A DNA stretch of 64,000 nt from Saprospiraceae bacterium (GTDB lineage Bacteria; Bacteroidota; Bacteroidia; Chitinophagales; Saprospiraceae), in the NCBI GenBank assembly GCA_016719855.1, contig JADJYH010000009.1, forward strand, positions 124,001 through 188,000. Direction: 5' to 3'. Position 1 is the first letter of the stretch. Each line of letters opens with the position of its first letter. A model generated the notes under the pieces. It had not been told where the DNA came from, made no database searches, and saw nothing but the letters and a program-made list of their open reading frames with translations. Shown piece by piece: positions 1-7,142 of this stretch. Both the position numbers and the translations under genes were made by a program.

Positions 1-19
1 TAGGTGAACGATTTTCAAG

Positions 20-66
20 AGCGGTAAATGAAAGCCCCAAGCTTTTGTTTACCGCTTTCTATTTTT
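20..66 (+). terminator. Intrinsic terminator of a gene lying left of the window
   Basis: The arms AGCGGTAAA (20-28) and TTTACCGCT (48-56) pair, with an inner AAAGC/GCTTT stem (31-35 and 41-45), and are followed by a T-rich run to about 66. It ends just before the next start codon, so it most likely stops transcription from an upstream plus-strand gene outside the window. Confidence 0.6.
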
Positions 67-88
67 TACCCAAACGCATATTATCAGC

Positions 89-415
89 ATGAAAAATAAC
101 TTGGACAAAATCTGGCTTGGCCTCCTGCTCATTCAGCCAATTGCGCTTTGGCTCCTTCCCGGCGATTTCTTTGACAACACCGGTTTTGAAATTTGCCCCT
201 CGAAGTTCCTTTTCAACATCGAATGCCTTGGCTGCGGCATGACCCGTGCCGTCATGCACTTCCACCATTTTGAATTTTCAGACGCCATTTTTTACAACTA
301 TGGCGTGGTTGCCATTTACCCGGCGCTGGTTGTTGTTTGGTTCATTTGGGTAAAAAGGGCAGCCACACGTCTCGGCATTTTGAAGGCAGCAAAACAGGAA
401 CAGCCCACCACCTAA
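89..415 (+). CDS. DUF2752 family membrane protein
   Basis: A 108-residue protein with a hydrophobic N-terminal segment (about residues 8-26) and a second one near residues 68-88. Between them is the signature ECLGCGMTRA (about 45-54), the conserved Cys-Gly-x-Gly-Met-Thr-Arg-Ala type motif of DUF2752 proteins, followed by a histidine-rich stretch (MHFHHFEF). The family is widespread in Bacteroidota and has no established function; a small inner-membrane protein is the safe reading. It starts right after a terminator, so it is probably transcribed on its own. No Shine-Dalgarno sequence is visible. Confidence 0.85.
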   Translation: MKNNLDKIWLGLLLIQPIALWLLPGDFFDNTGFEICPSKFLFNIECLGCGMTRAVMHFHHFEFSDAIFYNYGVVAIYPALVVVWFIWVKRAATRLGILKAAKQEQPTT

Positions 416-592
416 CCCGCCCACACAGCCCATTAATATGCACTTAACGAACCTGTAATAGTTCGTTAAAACCGATTGGCTTGCTTGACTTGCCGAAATT
501 GGCGCACCTACATTGCGTTAAAATCAGGCAGCCAAGGTTCAGGAATCGCATCAGGAAACTTGCTGAATTCTCTCACATCAAAAATTCATTTT

Positions 593-1180
593 ATGAAGAC
601 GACCAAATTAATTGCCCTTGCCGCCGTTGCAGTATTCATCGCAACTGCCTCCAAAGTCCAAGCCCAAGTTGACGTGACCACCAACCCCATCAGCTTGCTC
701 TTTGGCAATATCAACGCTGGTGCAGACTTTAAAATCAGTGAAAACTTTAGCATCGAGGCAAACGGAGCCTATAGCCGGGGCGATTATTGGGGGTTGGTGG
801 ATAGCCGTGAAACCGTGCCTGTGAACCTTGTTGGGAAGTATTATTTCAGTCCAAAACACGGTGCCGACGGTTTCTACGTAGATGCTTTCACCCGCTTCGT
901 GAACCGCAATATCCAAGCGACCTACAATGGCGGCGATGCCAATGAGCCGACTACCGTTAATTTCTCACGCACGCAGGTTGGGTTGGGTTTTGGTCTTGGC
1001 TTCAAAGTAGTTGCACCAAAAGGCTTTGTGTTTGACATCGGAACGGGCATTGGCCGGGCGCTTTACAGCCATGATAAAATCAAAGTCTCTGAGGAGGATT
1101 ACAAAGTTCCCGAACTTATCAGGACGATGGGCTATTTCAATATTGGCGTCGGCTACCGCTTTGGCGGCAGCAAGGAGTGA
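593..1180 (+). CDS. Outer-membrane beta-barrel-like secreted protein
   Basis: I chose the ATG at 593 because the protein then begins with a clear signal peptide (MKTTKLIALAAVAVFIATAS, cleavage near VQA-QVDV); the longer open frame upstream is unlikely coding. The mature part alternates short hydrophobic and polar stretches, has many glycines and aromatics (GLGFGLGFKV, GYFNIGVGYRFGG), and ends near an aromatic residue, as expected of an 8-strand outer-membrane barrel. About 195 residues. It resembles the DUF3575-type barrels of Bacteroidota; the exact family is inferred. A strong terminator follows at once, so it is monocistronic or last in its unit. Confidence 0.7.
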   Translation: MKTTKLIALAAVAVFIATASKVQAQVDVTTNPISLLFGNINAGADFKISENFSIEANGAYSRGDYWGLVDSRETVPVNLVGKYYFSPKHGADGFYVDAFTRFVNRNIQATYNGGDANEPTTVNFSRTQVGLGFGLGFKVVAPKGFVFDIGTGIGRALYSHDKIKVSEEDYKVPELIRTMGYFNIGVGYRFGGSKE

Positions 1181-1198
1181 GGAGCTTGATGTTTCATC

Positions 1199-1234
1199 AA
1201 AAGGCTTCCCAAGTTCAGTCTTGGGAAGCCTTTT
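1199..1234 (+). terminator. Rho-independent terminator
   Basis: Perfect 15-nt arms, AAAAGGCTTCCCAAG (1199-1213) and CTTGGGAAGCCTTTT (1220-1234), enclose the loop TTCAGT. It lies 19 nt after the stop codon of the barrel gene. Confidence 0.9.
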
Positions 1235-1438
1235 GTATTTACCTACCTAGCCAAGGGGCTTTGAAAAACCGCCGACGGCAAGCTTATTTCATGGCGATAT
1301 AATGTAGAAGCGAAGCATGCAATTGCCAGAATGATACTGGTCACATGTTTTTCTTGCAGAAAATCAGCCATTTATCTGGGAATTAAATTGACCTTTGGCA
1401 GGGCGATATGCCATTTGTCAACCACAAAATCAGCGACC

Positions 1439-2359
1439 ATGAAAAACTTCAGATTATTTTTTGTCCTAGCCATCTCCCTTTTCGTGCTGCCACAACTGAA
1501 ATCACAGGAAGCGGTTGACACCTCGCTTGTCCGCATCGAAACCACCGATGGCAACGAATACATTGGCACCATCGTGTCGCAGGACGACCAAGTTATCCAG
1601 CTAAAGACTCAAACCATCGGCATCATCAGCATCCAAAAATCAATTGTGGTCTCTGTTGAACGGGTGAAAAAGGCAGAGATAAGAGGCCATGAGTATTGGT
1701 TTGAAAACCCTTATGCCACAACCCGGTATTTTTTTAACCCCAGTGGGTATGGCCTGCCAGCAGGGGAAGGGTATTATCAAAATGCGTGGATTTTGCTGAA
1801 TCAAGTGAGTTTTGGGATTACGGATAACATTTCGCTTGGCGTGGGCACGGTGCCCACCTTTCTTTTTACTTTGGGAAGTGGGGACAACTACATTCCCATC
1901 TGGTTTACACCGAAAGTCTCAATCCCGGTTAAGAAGGACAAAGTCAACGTTGGCGTAGGTGCGCTGTACCTAACCGTGCTTGGAGAGGGTGCTGATGGGG
2001 GTGGGGGTGGTATTTTGTATGGTGTTTCCACCTTCGGGCCAAAAGACAAGAACCTCTCACTTGGGTTGGGTTGGGGCTTCTCGAACGAAGGTGGGCTAGG
2101 CGAACGACCAACGATATCTGTTAGTTACATCAGGCGGAGCAAGCCGAAATGGGCTTTCCTGACCGAAAACTATTTCATAAGTGCAGGGGACGATGCGCTT
2201 GTCATTCTATCTGGTGGGGCCAGGTACATGGCCAAAAAAATTTCCATTGATTTTGGCGGCATGACATTTATCATCACAGGAGGGGATCAGGATATTGTTC
2301 CTATAATCCCTTGGCTGAGTCTCACCGTGCCATTTCATGTGGGTGGAAAAAAGAGATAA
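1439..2359 (+). CDS. Secreted beta-rich protein with N-terminal SH3/LSm-like segment
   Basis: The ATG at 1439 gives a signal peptide (MKNFRLFFVLAISLFVLPQL, cleavage near KSQ-EA). Mature residues 25-75 (DGNEYIGTIVSQ to VVSVERV) look like the small beta-barrel 'translate a property into a threshold' segment that precedes barrel-like domains in many Bacteroidota envelope proteins. The rest is glycine-rich with repeated amphipathic strands (SFGITDNISLGVGTVP, LSLGLGWGF), consistent with an outer-membrane or periplasmic beta structure. About 306 residues. I do not recognise a specific function. No partner gene is apparent. Confidence 0.65.
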   Translation: MKNFRLFFVLAISLFVLPQLKSQEAVDTSLVRIETTDGNEYIGTIVSQDDQVIQLKTQTIGIISIQKSIVVSVERVKKAEIRGHEYWFENPYATTRYFFNPSGYGLPAGEGYYQNAWILLNQVSFGITDNISLGVGTVPTFLFTLGSGDNYIPIWFTPKVSIPVKKDKVNVGVGALYLTVLGEGADGGGGGILYGVSTFGPKDKNLSLGLGWGFSNEGGLGERPTISVSYIRRSKPKWAFLTENYFISAGDDALVILSGGARYMAKKISIDFGGMTFIITGGDQDIVPIIPWLSLTVPFHVGGKKR

Positions 2360-2522
2360 CCCAATTGGTATTGTACCGGCCGCTCTTGTTATCGGACCAC
2401 TTCGATGTGTTCCCGCCTTTTGCCCAAACCACAACCGGTCATCAACTTTGTGATTTCAACATTTAGCAATTCCTTCGTCTGTTTTTTTGAAGCTATCTTA
2501 CGCTGATTGCCATCAGGCCTCC

Positions 2523-2530
2523 TATCTTTG
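2523..2530 (+). promoter_or_regulatory. Bacteroidota -7 element of serC
   Basis: TATCTTTG fits TAnnTTTG. No convincing -33 TTG was found at the expected distance. It lies 100 bp before the serC start, so the leader would carry the hairpin at 2564-2601. Confidence 0.5.
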
Positions 2531-2563
2531 CGCCGCTAAAAAAGCGCCTTGGCAAATTGGCGT

Positions 2564-2601
2564 GTTGGCGTGTTGGGAAGCCAACACACGAACACGCCAA
2601 C
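2564..2601 (+). repeat. Inverted repeat in the serC leader
   Basis: Arms GTTGGCGTGTT (2564-2574) and AACACGCCAAC (2591-2601) match perfectly over 11 nt; the surrounding bases repeat the word GTTGGCGT. It would form a hairpin in the untranslated leader of serC. It belongs to the recurring class of word-built intergenic repeats in this window. Confidence 0.75.
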
Positions 2602-2629
2602 TACCCAACCCGCACAACAATATCTCGAT

Positions 2630-3715
2630 ATGGTCGCAACGACAATCAAAAAGCACAATTTCAGCGCAGGCCCCGCCATCCTCCCACAAAGCGTGCTGGA
2701 GGAAGCCTCCCATGCCTGCCTCGATTTCAATGGCACTGGCCTCTCCATCCTCGAAGTATCGCACCGTGGCAAGGACTTTGACGCCGTAGCGCTCGAAGCC
2801 GAGGCACTCGTCCGTGAAATCGGCGGCTTCGACGACCGCTTCGCCGTGCTGTTTCTCAGCGGCGGTGCCAGCACTCAGTTTGCCATGGTCCCGATGAACC
2901 TCCTTGCCGATGGCGAAAAAGCTACCTACGTGGACACTGGTGTCTGGGCCAACAAGGCCATCAAAGAGGCCAAACTCTTCGGCAACGTGGAAGTCTTGGC
3001 CAGCAGCAAGGACGCCAACTACAACTTCATCCCCAAGGATTACAACATCCCAACGGACGCCGCCTACCTGCACCTGACCAGCAACAATACCATCTATGGG
3101 ACGCAGTTGCAGCAGTTTCCCACGTCGCCCGTGCCCATCGTCTGCGACATGTCCAGCGATATGTTCAGCCGCCCGTTTGATGTGGAACAGTTCGGCCTCA
3201 TCTATGCCGGGGCGCAGAAGAACATCGGCCCAGCGGGTGTCACCGTCGTCATCGTGCGCAAGGACCTCCTCGGTCGCAGTGGCCGCAAGCTGCCCAGCAT
3301 GCTCGACTACCGCACCCACGCCGACAACGGCTCGATGTACAACACCCCGCCCGTGTTCCCGCTGTACGTGACCATGCTCACGCTTCGCTGGCTCAAGGCC
3401 AACGGCGGCTTGAAGGGCATCCAGCAGAAAAACGAGGCAAAAGCAGCGATTTTGTACAATGAAATTGACGCCAACCCGCTGTTCACTGGCACGGTGGCCA
3501 AGGAAGACCGCTCGTTGATGAACGTCTGTTTCTTGCCCACAAACCCTGAGCACGAGGAGCCATTCATGAAAGCGGCGAAGGCTGCTGGCATTGACGGCAT
3601 CAAGGGCCACCGCTCCGTCGGCGGCTTCCGGGCAAGCATCTATAACGCCATGCCGCAGTCCAGCGTGCAGGTGCTGGTGGATGTGATGCGGGAGTTTGCG
3701 CTGTTGAATGGGTGA
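2630..3715 (+). CDS. serC: Phosphoserine aminotransferase
   Basis: SerC transfers the amino group of glutamate to 3-phosphohydroxypyruvate in serine synthesis and can also act in pyridoxal phosphate synthesis; it is a cytosolic PLP enzyme. The 361-residue protein starts with the family opening HNFSAGPAILPQSVLEEA, has the class-V phosphate-binding segment LSGGASTQFAMVPMN, and the PLP-lysine region YAGAQKNIGPAGV (Lys about residue 196). Length agrees with the family. The start at 2630 is set by the HNFSAGP opening; the frame is open further upstream only across the leader hairpin. A serA gene is not nearby. Confidence 0.97.
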   Translation: MVATTIKKHNFSAGPAILPQSVLEEASHACLDFNGTGLSILEVSHRGKDFDAVALEAEALVREIGGFDDRFAVLFLSGGASTQFAMVPMNLLADGEKATYVDTGVWANKAIKEAKLFGNVEVLASSKDANYNFIPKDYNIPTDAAYLHLTSNNTIYGTQLQQFPTSPVPIVCDMSSDMFSRPFDVEQFGLIYAGAQKNIGPAGVTVVIVRKDLLGRSGRKLPSMLDYRTHADNGSMYNTPPVFPLYVTMLTLRWLKANGGLKGIQQKNEAKAAILYNEIDANPLFTGTVAKEDRSLMNVCFLPTNPEHEEPFMKAAKAAGIDGIKGHRSVGGFRASIYNAMPQSSVQVLVDVMREFALLNG

Positions 3716-3805
3716 GCAGTTATTAGTTAGGAGATATGAGTTATTGGCGTTCAACCAAATGGCCGATTGCCGTGTTTCCTGACAGTTTGAAGTTCGTATG
3801 AGCTT

Positions 3806-3831
3806 CAATTCTCAATTCTCAATTCTCAATT
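3806..3831 (+). repeat. 7-bp tandem repeat upstream of the bacilliredoxin gene
   Basis: CAATTCT is repeated about 3.7 times immediately before the start codon at 3839, in the untranslated leader. No inverted partner was seen. Confidence 0.8.
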
Positions 3832-3838
3832 AAAAACT

Positions 3839-4252
3839 ATGTATCCAATAGAACTTACAGGGCCAATGGCTGCTGAACTCAACAATGTCGGCTTCGAGAG
3901 CCTGACCACGTCCGATGCGGTGGAAACTGCTTTGGAAAACCAGGAAGGCACTACGCTGCTGGTCGTGAACTCCGTTTGCGGCTGTGCCGCCGCCAATGCC
4001 CGCCCTGGTGTGAAGTACTCACTTAGTGGCGAAAAGCGCCCGGACAAACTTGTGACTGTGTTCGCCGGTGTGGACAAAGATGCGGTGAACAAGGCGCGTG
4101 AGTTCATGCTGCCCTACCCACCGTCATCGCCTTCGATTGCATTGTTCAAGGATGGCCGTTTGGTTCACTTCCTGGAGCGCCACCACATCGAGGGCCGCAG
4201 CGCCGACATTATCGCCGCCAATTTGCAGATGGCGTACGAACGGTTTTGTTAA
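3839..4252 (+). CDS. BrxA/BrxB family bacilliredoxin
   Basis: A 137-residue thioredoxin-fold protein of the YphP/YqiW (DUF1094) family, which removes bacillithiol or similar low-molecular-weight thiol from S-thiolated proteins. The active-site CGC sits in NSVCGCAAANARPG (about residues 45-58), the hallmark of this family, and the C-terminal half has the conserved PPSSPSIALFKDGRLVHFLE and HHIEGRSA stretches. Length is normal. The hairpin at 4265-4316 follows the stop codon and separates it from the convergent LysE gene. Confidence 0.93.
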   Translation: MYPIELTGPMAAELNNVGFESLTTSDAVETALENQEGTTLLVVNSVCGCAAANARPGVKYSLSGEKRPDKLVTVFAGVDKDAVNKAREFMLPYPPSSPSIALFKDGRLVHFLERHHIEGRSADIIAANLQMAYERFC

Positions 4253-4264
4253 TGAATGATTGTT

Positions 4265-4316
4265 GAATTGTTATATTGTTGGATTGTTCTTGTAGCAGTC
4301 AACAATATAACAATTC
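4265..4316. repeat. Perfect 17-nt inverted repeat between convergent genes
   Basis: GAATTGTTATATTGTTG (4265-4281) and CAACAATATAACAATTC (4300-4316) are exact reverse complements around an 18-nt loop. The right arm overlaps the stop codon of the minus-strand LysE gene. It lacks a GC-rich stem and a clear T-tract, so it is not a classic terminator although it sits where one is expected. Confidence 0.9.
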
Positions 4317-4941
4317 AGCCATTCAACAATTTAATAACCTGCCACGCCCCAAACCCAATCAGGAGCAGTCCGATGAATTTGTTTACCCACCTTGTAATCT
4401 GCTCCGATTTGCTCAGAATTTTCGCTCCGAGGAAAGCATAAAGCACCAGCAGCGTAAAAGTTCCAAACATAGTTCCGAAGGAAAAAACGATGACGTGTGG
4501 GTTGTCGTGTACCATTAAGTCGTTGGTAGTCAACAAAGTAGCGTAAAAAATCCAGTACGGGATGACCATGAGGTTGAGCGAACTGATGAACATCCCCCGA
4601 AAAAAGTCTCCACGTTTGCTCGGTTTTACGTCGGTCTCCGAAACGTCCGGTTTCGATTTTGCGAAGAAGAAAAAGTAAATGCCACCCGCAAAGAAAACCA
4701 CCGTTGCTATGATTTGAAATATGCGTTCCACGCCCGGGTTTTCAGCAAATAACCAAGTGAACTTCAGCGCTACAAACACCTGAATCAGCTCCACTATCGC
4801 CGCCCCAAATGCCGTGAAAATTGCGGCTTGCATCCCTTTTCGGATGGCTGCGTGCGCCACGGTCATGTTGATCATGCCGAAGGGTAGCGAGCCAATGAAG
4901 CTAAGCCCGTAGGCGATGAAGAAGTGGGTAAGGAGGGTCAT
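4315..4941 (-). CDS. LysE family translocator (amino-acid exporter-like)
   Basis: A 208-residue integral membrane protein with about six hydrophobic helices. The N-terminal GLSFIGSLPFGMINMTVA matches the first helix of LysE/RhtB exporters, which in that family has the P-G-P/xxN pattern, followed by a second helix after AIRKGMQAAIFTAFGAA. A charged loop (FAKSKPDVSETDVKPSKRG) precedes the second half, SLNLMVIPYWIFYATLL, typical of the family. Substrate cannot be predicted. The last codons lie in the inverted repeat, and tandem repeats precede the start. Confidence 0.8.
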   Translation of the reverse strand: MTLLTHFFIAYGLSFIGSLPFGMINMTVAHAAIRKGMQAAIFTAFGAAIVELIQVFVALKFTWLFAENPGVERIFQIIATVVFFAGGIYFFFFAKSKPDVSETDVKPSKRGDFFRGMFISSLNLMVIPYWIFYATLLTTNDLMVHDNPHVIVFSFGTMFGTFTLLVLYAFLGAKILSKSEQITRWVNKFIGLLLIGFGAWQVIKLLNG

Positions 4942-4944
4942 AAT

Positions 4945-4985
4945 GTTATTAAGATATTGGGTTATTAAGATATTGGGTTATTGAG
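4945..4985 (-). repeat. 16-bp tandem repeat upstream of the LysE gene
   Basis: GTTATTAAGATATTGG occurs at 4945-4960 and 4961-4976 and begins a third time at 4977. It lies just upstream of the minus-strand start codon at 4941. Confidence 0.85.
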
Positions 4986-5070
4986 GCAATTAATTGAAAG
5001 CCAAAAAATAATACAACACGCTGATTTTTAATAACTTGCAGTGCTTGTAATTATTCGTCAAGCATTTAAA

Positions 5071-6123
5071 TTAAGTGCTTGAAAAGGATTTTTTATAAGC
5101 TGAATAGCACTTATAGCTGTCCATGGCTTCTTTAAGTGTCATACTCTGCACGCCATTGGCAGCCTGTACTTTATAAATCTTATAAATCACCTTCCAATGG
5201 TGGTAAATATCCCTGTATTTATTCAGCAACGGATATGTGGGGTCGTAAATATGCGCAGGTTCGGCACCAATGCCGTTGAACTCCATCACCTTGAACTCGC
5301 CTGTGCTTCGCAAATGCTCAAAGGAATTGCATTTCATGTCGAAACGGCCGTAGTGGATGTCGGCCATTTGCGATAAAACAACTTCAAAAACACGCGTCAG
5401 TTCCTCGTCAATATGGTGGTTTCCGTTGAGGAACATGGTACCCCGGCAGTGGTTGCCGATCGGCTCCAGTTCAATCGTTTGTCCCTGCACTGGCACTTGC
5501 CGCATCAGCTCCGGCTGTTCGGCCTCGAAGCGGTCAATTTGGAGGCTGGCCCGGTCGGAGCCTTGCATCAGTTGGCGGACGGTGGAGCGTCCATCGCCAG
5601 TGATTTTCAGTGTTTCCTTCACGCAGATGGAGGTGACAGTGGTCTTGTGGCTACCCGGCATCCGGTGGCACATGACGGCCAATTCGAGCGGGAGTGCCAC
5701 GAATTTTTGCACCAAAAAGTCAATCTGGTTATTGGAAAGATAGTCCCGGAGGGCAGCTTCGCTCTTGATTTTGGCGACCAAAAGGCCCCGTTCGCCCACG
5801 TCCGGCTTGGCGATGACGGGCCATTCGGTGAGGCCCACTTCCTGCATCCGCTGCACAACAGCCTGAAAATCAGTGCCTTGCTTCACCAAAATAGTAGCTG
5901 GCACATGGCTGTCCGGGATGCGCCGCAAGATGTTGAACTTCGACTCGCCCCACATGCCGCCCGTCTCGATGACGGGGTTCACGGCACTGAAAAAACAAAG
6001 CCGCCTTGCCCGCAGGGCAAAGCCAAGCACGATGAAAACCAGCGGCAGGTTGGCCGCCCACATTGGCCAGTATTCCCAGTTGGCCCATTTTACCCAGAAT
6101 TTTCGGAGTGCTGAATTTCCCAA
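5071..6123 (-). CDS. ATP-grasp domain protein (D-Ala-D-Ala ligase/cyanophycin-synthetase-like)
   Basis: About 350 residues. An N-terminal hydrophobic segment (LPLVFIVLGFALRARRLCF) is followed by an ATP-grasp core: the lysine-bearing strand WPVIAKPDVGERG (about 102-114), a lid region, and the metal-binding end FDMKCNSFEHL with FKVMEFNGIGAEPAHIYDP. This pattern (K of the adenine pocket, then D and E/N binding magnesium) indicates a carboxylate-amine or carboxylate-thiol ligase. The substrate is not predictable. It is transcribed in the same direction as the MOSC gene 27 nt upstream, probably as an operon. Confidence 0.75.
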   Translation of the reverse strand: MGNSALRKFWVKWANWEYWPMWAANLPLVFIVLGFALRARRLCFFSAVNPVIETGGMWGESKFNILRRIPDSHVPATILVKQGTDFQAVVQRMQEVGLTEWPVIAKPDVGERGLLVAKIKSEAALRDYLSNNQIDFLVQKFVALPLELAVMCHRMPGSHKTTVTSICVKETLKITGDGRSTVRQLMQGSDRASLQIDRFEAEQPELMRQVPVQGQTIELEPIGNHCRGTMFLNGNHHIDEELTRVFEVVLSQMADIHYGRFDMKCNSFEHLRSTGEFKVMEFNGIGAEPAHIYDPTYPLLNKYRDIYHHWKVIYKIYKVQAANGVQSMTLKEAMDSYKCYSAYKKSFSST

Positions 6124-6150
6124 CTGTTTTGATTTCCCAATTTCTCAATT

Positions 6151-6627
6151 TCAAATCAGCTTCACCGCATCCCCAACCCGAATCGTCCCGCCCTTCACCA
6201 CCCGACAAGTGATGCCGCCGTGCCCCCGCATGGCGTTGTAGCCGCCTTCGCCGAGGTTTTCTTCCATGCGCTCGCAAGGTTCGCAGGGGCCGGTCATTTG
6301 CAGCACTGCCTCGCCGATTTGGAACTGCTGGTCTTCAAACGCAAGGAGGTTGATGCCGCTCACCACGATGTTTCGGCGGGTGAGTTCGGGGTCAATGACC
6401 TCCGTTTTCAGCATGTACGCCACGCCCGCCAAGTGTTCGGCTTGGATGAGCGTCACCTGTCGGTTGCCGCTTTTGCCGCTGTAATGGTCGCCGACGAGGC
6501 CCTTGCCTTCCAGCGCTTCCACTTCTTCCAATGGCTTGACTTCGCCCCGTGCCTTCGGGCGAATGCTGACCCACTCGACTTTGCCGACCTGTGGGATGCT
6601 GCGCATGAGTGCTTTGATGTAGCTCAT
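6151..6627 (-). CDS. MOSC domain-containing protein
   Basis: A 158-residue MOSC-fold protein, a family related to the C-terminal domain of molybdenum cofactor sulfurase and to YiiM/YuaD-type proteins that handle molybdopterin or N-hydroxylated substrates. Family features are the strand-rich opening KVEWVSIRPKARGEV, GLVGDHYSGKSGNRQVTLIQAEH (read in parts), LTRRNIVVSGINL and the conserved cysteine region MTGPCEPCERME, with GHGGITCRVVKGG at the end. It lies between the Rof-like gene upstream and the ATP-grasp gene downstream, all on the minus strand. Confidence 0.9.
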   Translation of the reverse strand: MSYIKALMRSIPQVGKVEWVSIRPKARGEVKPLEEVEALEGKGLVGDHYSGKSGNRQVTLIQAEHLAGVAYMLKTEVIDPELTRRNIVVSGINLLAFEDQQFQIGEAVLQMTGPCEPCERMEENLGEGGYNAMRGHGGITCRVVKGGTIRVGDAVKLI

Positions 6628-6634
6628 TTCCTTT

Positions 6635-6717
6635 GGTTGAGAAGGGTTGAGAAGGGTTTATGAGGTTGATGGAGTCCAAAATCAACCTTTCTCAACTTTT
6701 ATCAACCCTTCTCAACC
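6635..6717 (-). repeat. Word-built inverted repeat between rof-like and MOSC genes
   Basis: Perfect 16-nt arms GGTTGAGAAGGGTTGA (6635-6650) and TCAACCCTTCTCAACC (6702-6717), with an inner GGTTGAT/ATCAACC pair (6664-6670 and 6681-6687). Both arms are made of repeats of a 10-nt word. The right arm covers the stop codon of the Rof-like gene, so the structure is within an intercistronic mRNA segment. Confidence 0.9.
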
Positions 6718-6957
6718 GCAATGTGCCGCCAACTGCTTGCCGCCAACGCTCACGAGCTGGTCGAGGCGGATTTCGCTGCCGTCCGGCAAAAGTAAAAATT
6801 CTTCGCCGTTGCGAGCGAACAAGTCGTGGATGATGGATTCAATGCTAGTTTCCTTGCCTATGGCATTGGCGTAACGGATTTCGACAGGCCGCCGCCGCAG
6901 GGCGAACAATTCCAGTTCGGAGTGGAAATCACAGGAGATGGGTTGGTAGGTTTTCAT
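6712..6957 (-). CDS. Rof-like Rho-binding antiterminator (YaeO family)
   Basis: An 81-residue protein with the family's shape: it opens with YQPISCDFHSELELFALR, continues with a beta-barrel core (PVEIRYANAIGKETSIESII, HDLFARNGEEFLLL) and has the signature DGSEIRLDQLVSV. Known Rof/YaeO proteins bind the Rho primary RNA site and inhibit termination. Whether the Bacteroidota version does so is inferred. It is first in a probable minus-strand operon with the MOSC and ATP-grasp genes and is divergent from the TonB receptor. Confidence 0.8.
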   Translation of the reverse strand: MKTYQPISCDFHSELELFALRRRPVEIRYANAIGKETSIESIIHDLFARNGEEFLLLPDGSEIRLDQLVSVGGKQLAAHCG

Positions 6958-7076
6958 TTTTTCGGAAACAGCATTTTCCTTAGAAAGTTTGGGGCCTCAG
7001 CCCAAAGCCCGTCCCTGTGCGGTGTGGTGTTCGGTGGCTTTGATATTCTTTGAAAACAGGGTAAATGGAAATTATT

Positions 7077-7092
7077 TTTAGACCAGTCTAAA
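7077..7092. promoter_or_regulatory. Palindromic operator, likely for a DtxR/MntR-type metal repressor
   Basis: TTTAGACCAGTCTAAA has perfect 7-nt arms around CA. It sits 27 bp upstream of the TonB receptor's -7 box in the divergent intergenic region, where the -33 contact would be. Sequence, spacing and target (an outer-membrane metal-uptake-type receptor) suggest repression by a metal-loaded regulator; the regulator identity is inferred. Confidence 0.5.
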
Positions 7093-7118
7093 TTTATTTT
7101 TTATTCAAATGGAATTTA

Positions 7119-7126
7119 TAATTTTG
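7119..7126 (+). promoter_or_regulatory. -7 element of the TonB receptor promoter
   Basis: TAATTTTG fits TAnnTTTG. It predicts a start about 10 nt before the ATG at 7143, giving a very short leader. No strong -33 TTG is present, which fits an activated or derepressed promoter. Confidence 0.55.
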
Positions 7127-7142
7127 TGGCTTAAAATTCAGC

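Noticed and set aside
2522..3808. Long minus-strand open frame opposite serC (428 codons)
   Set aside because: It is a shadow of serC: the sense strand is an unmistakable aminotransferase and the antisense product has no recognisable domain.
5413..6114. Plus-strand open frame of about 233 codons
   Set aside because: It is a shadow of the ATP-grasp gene on the minus strand.
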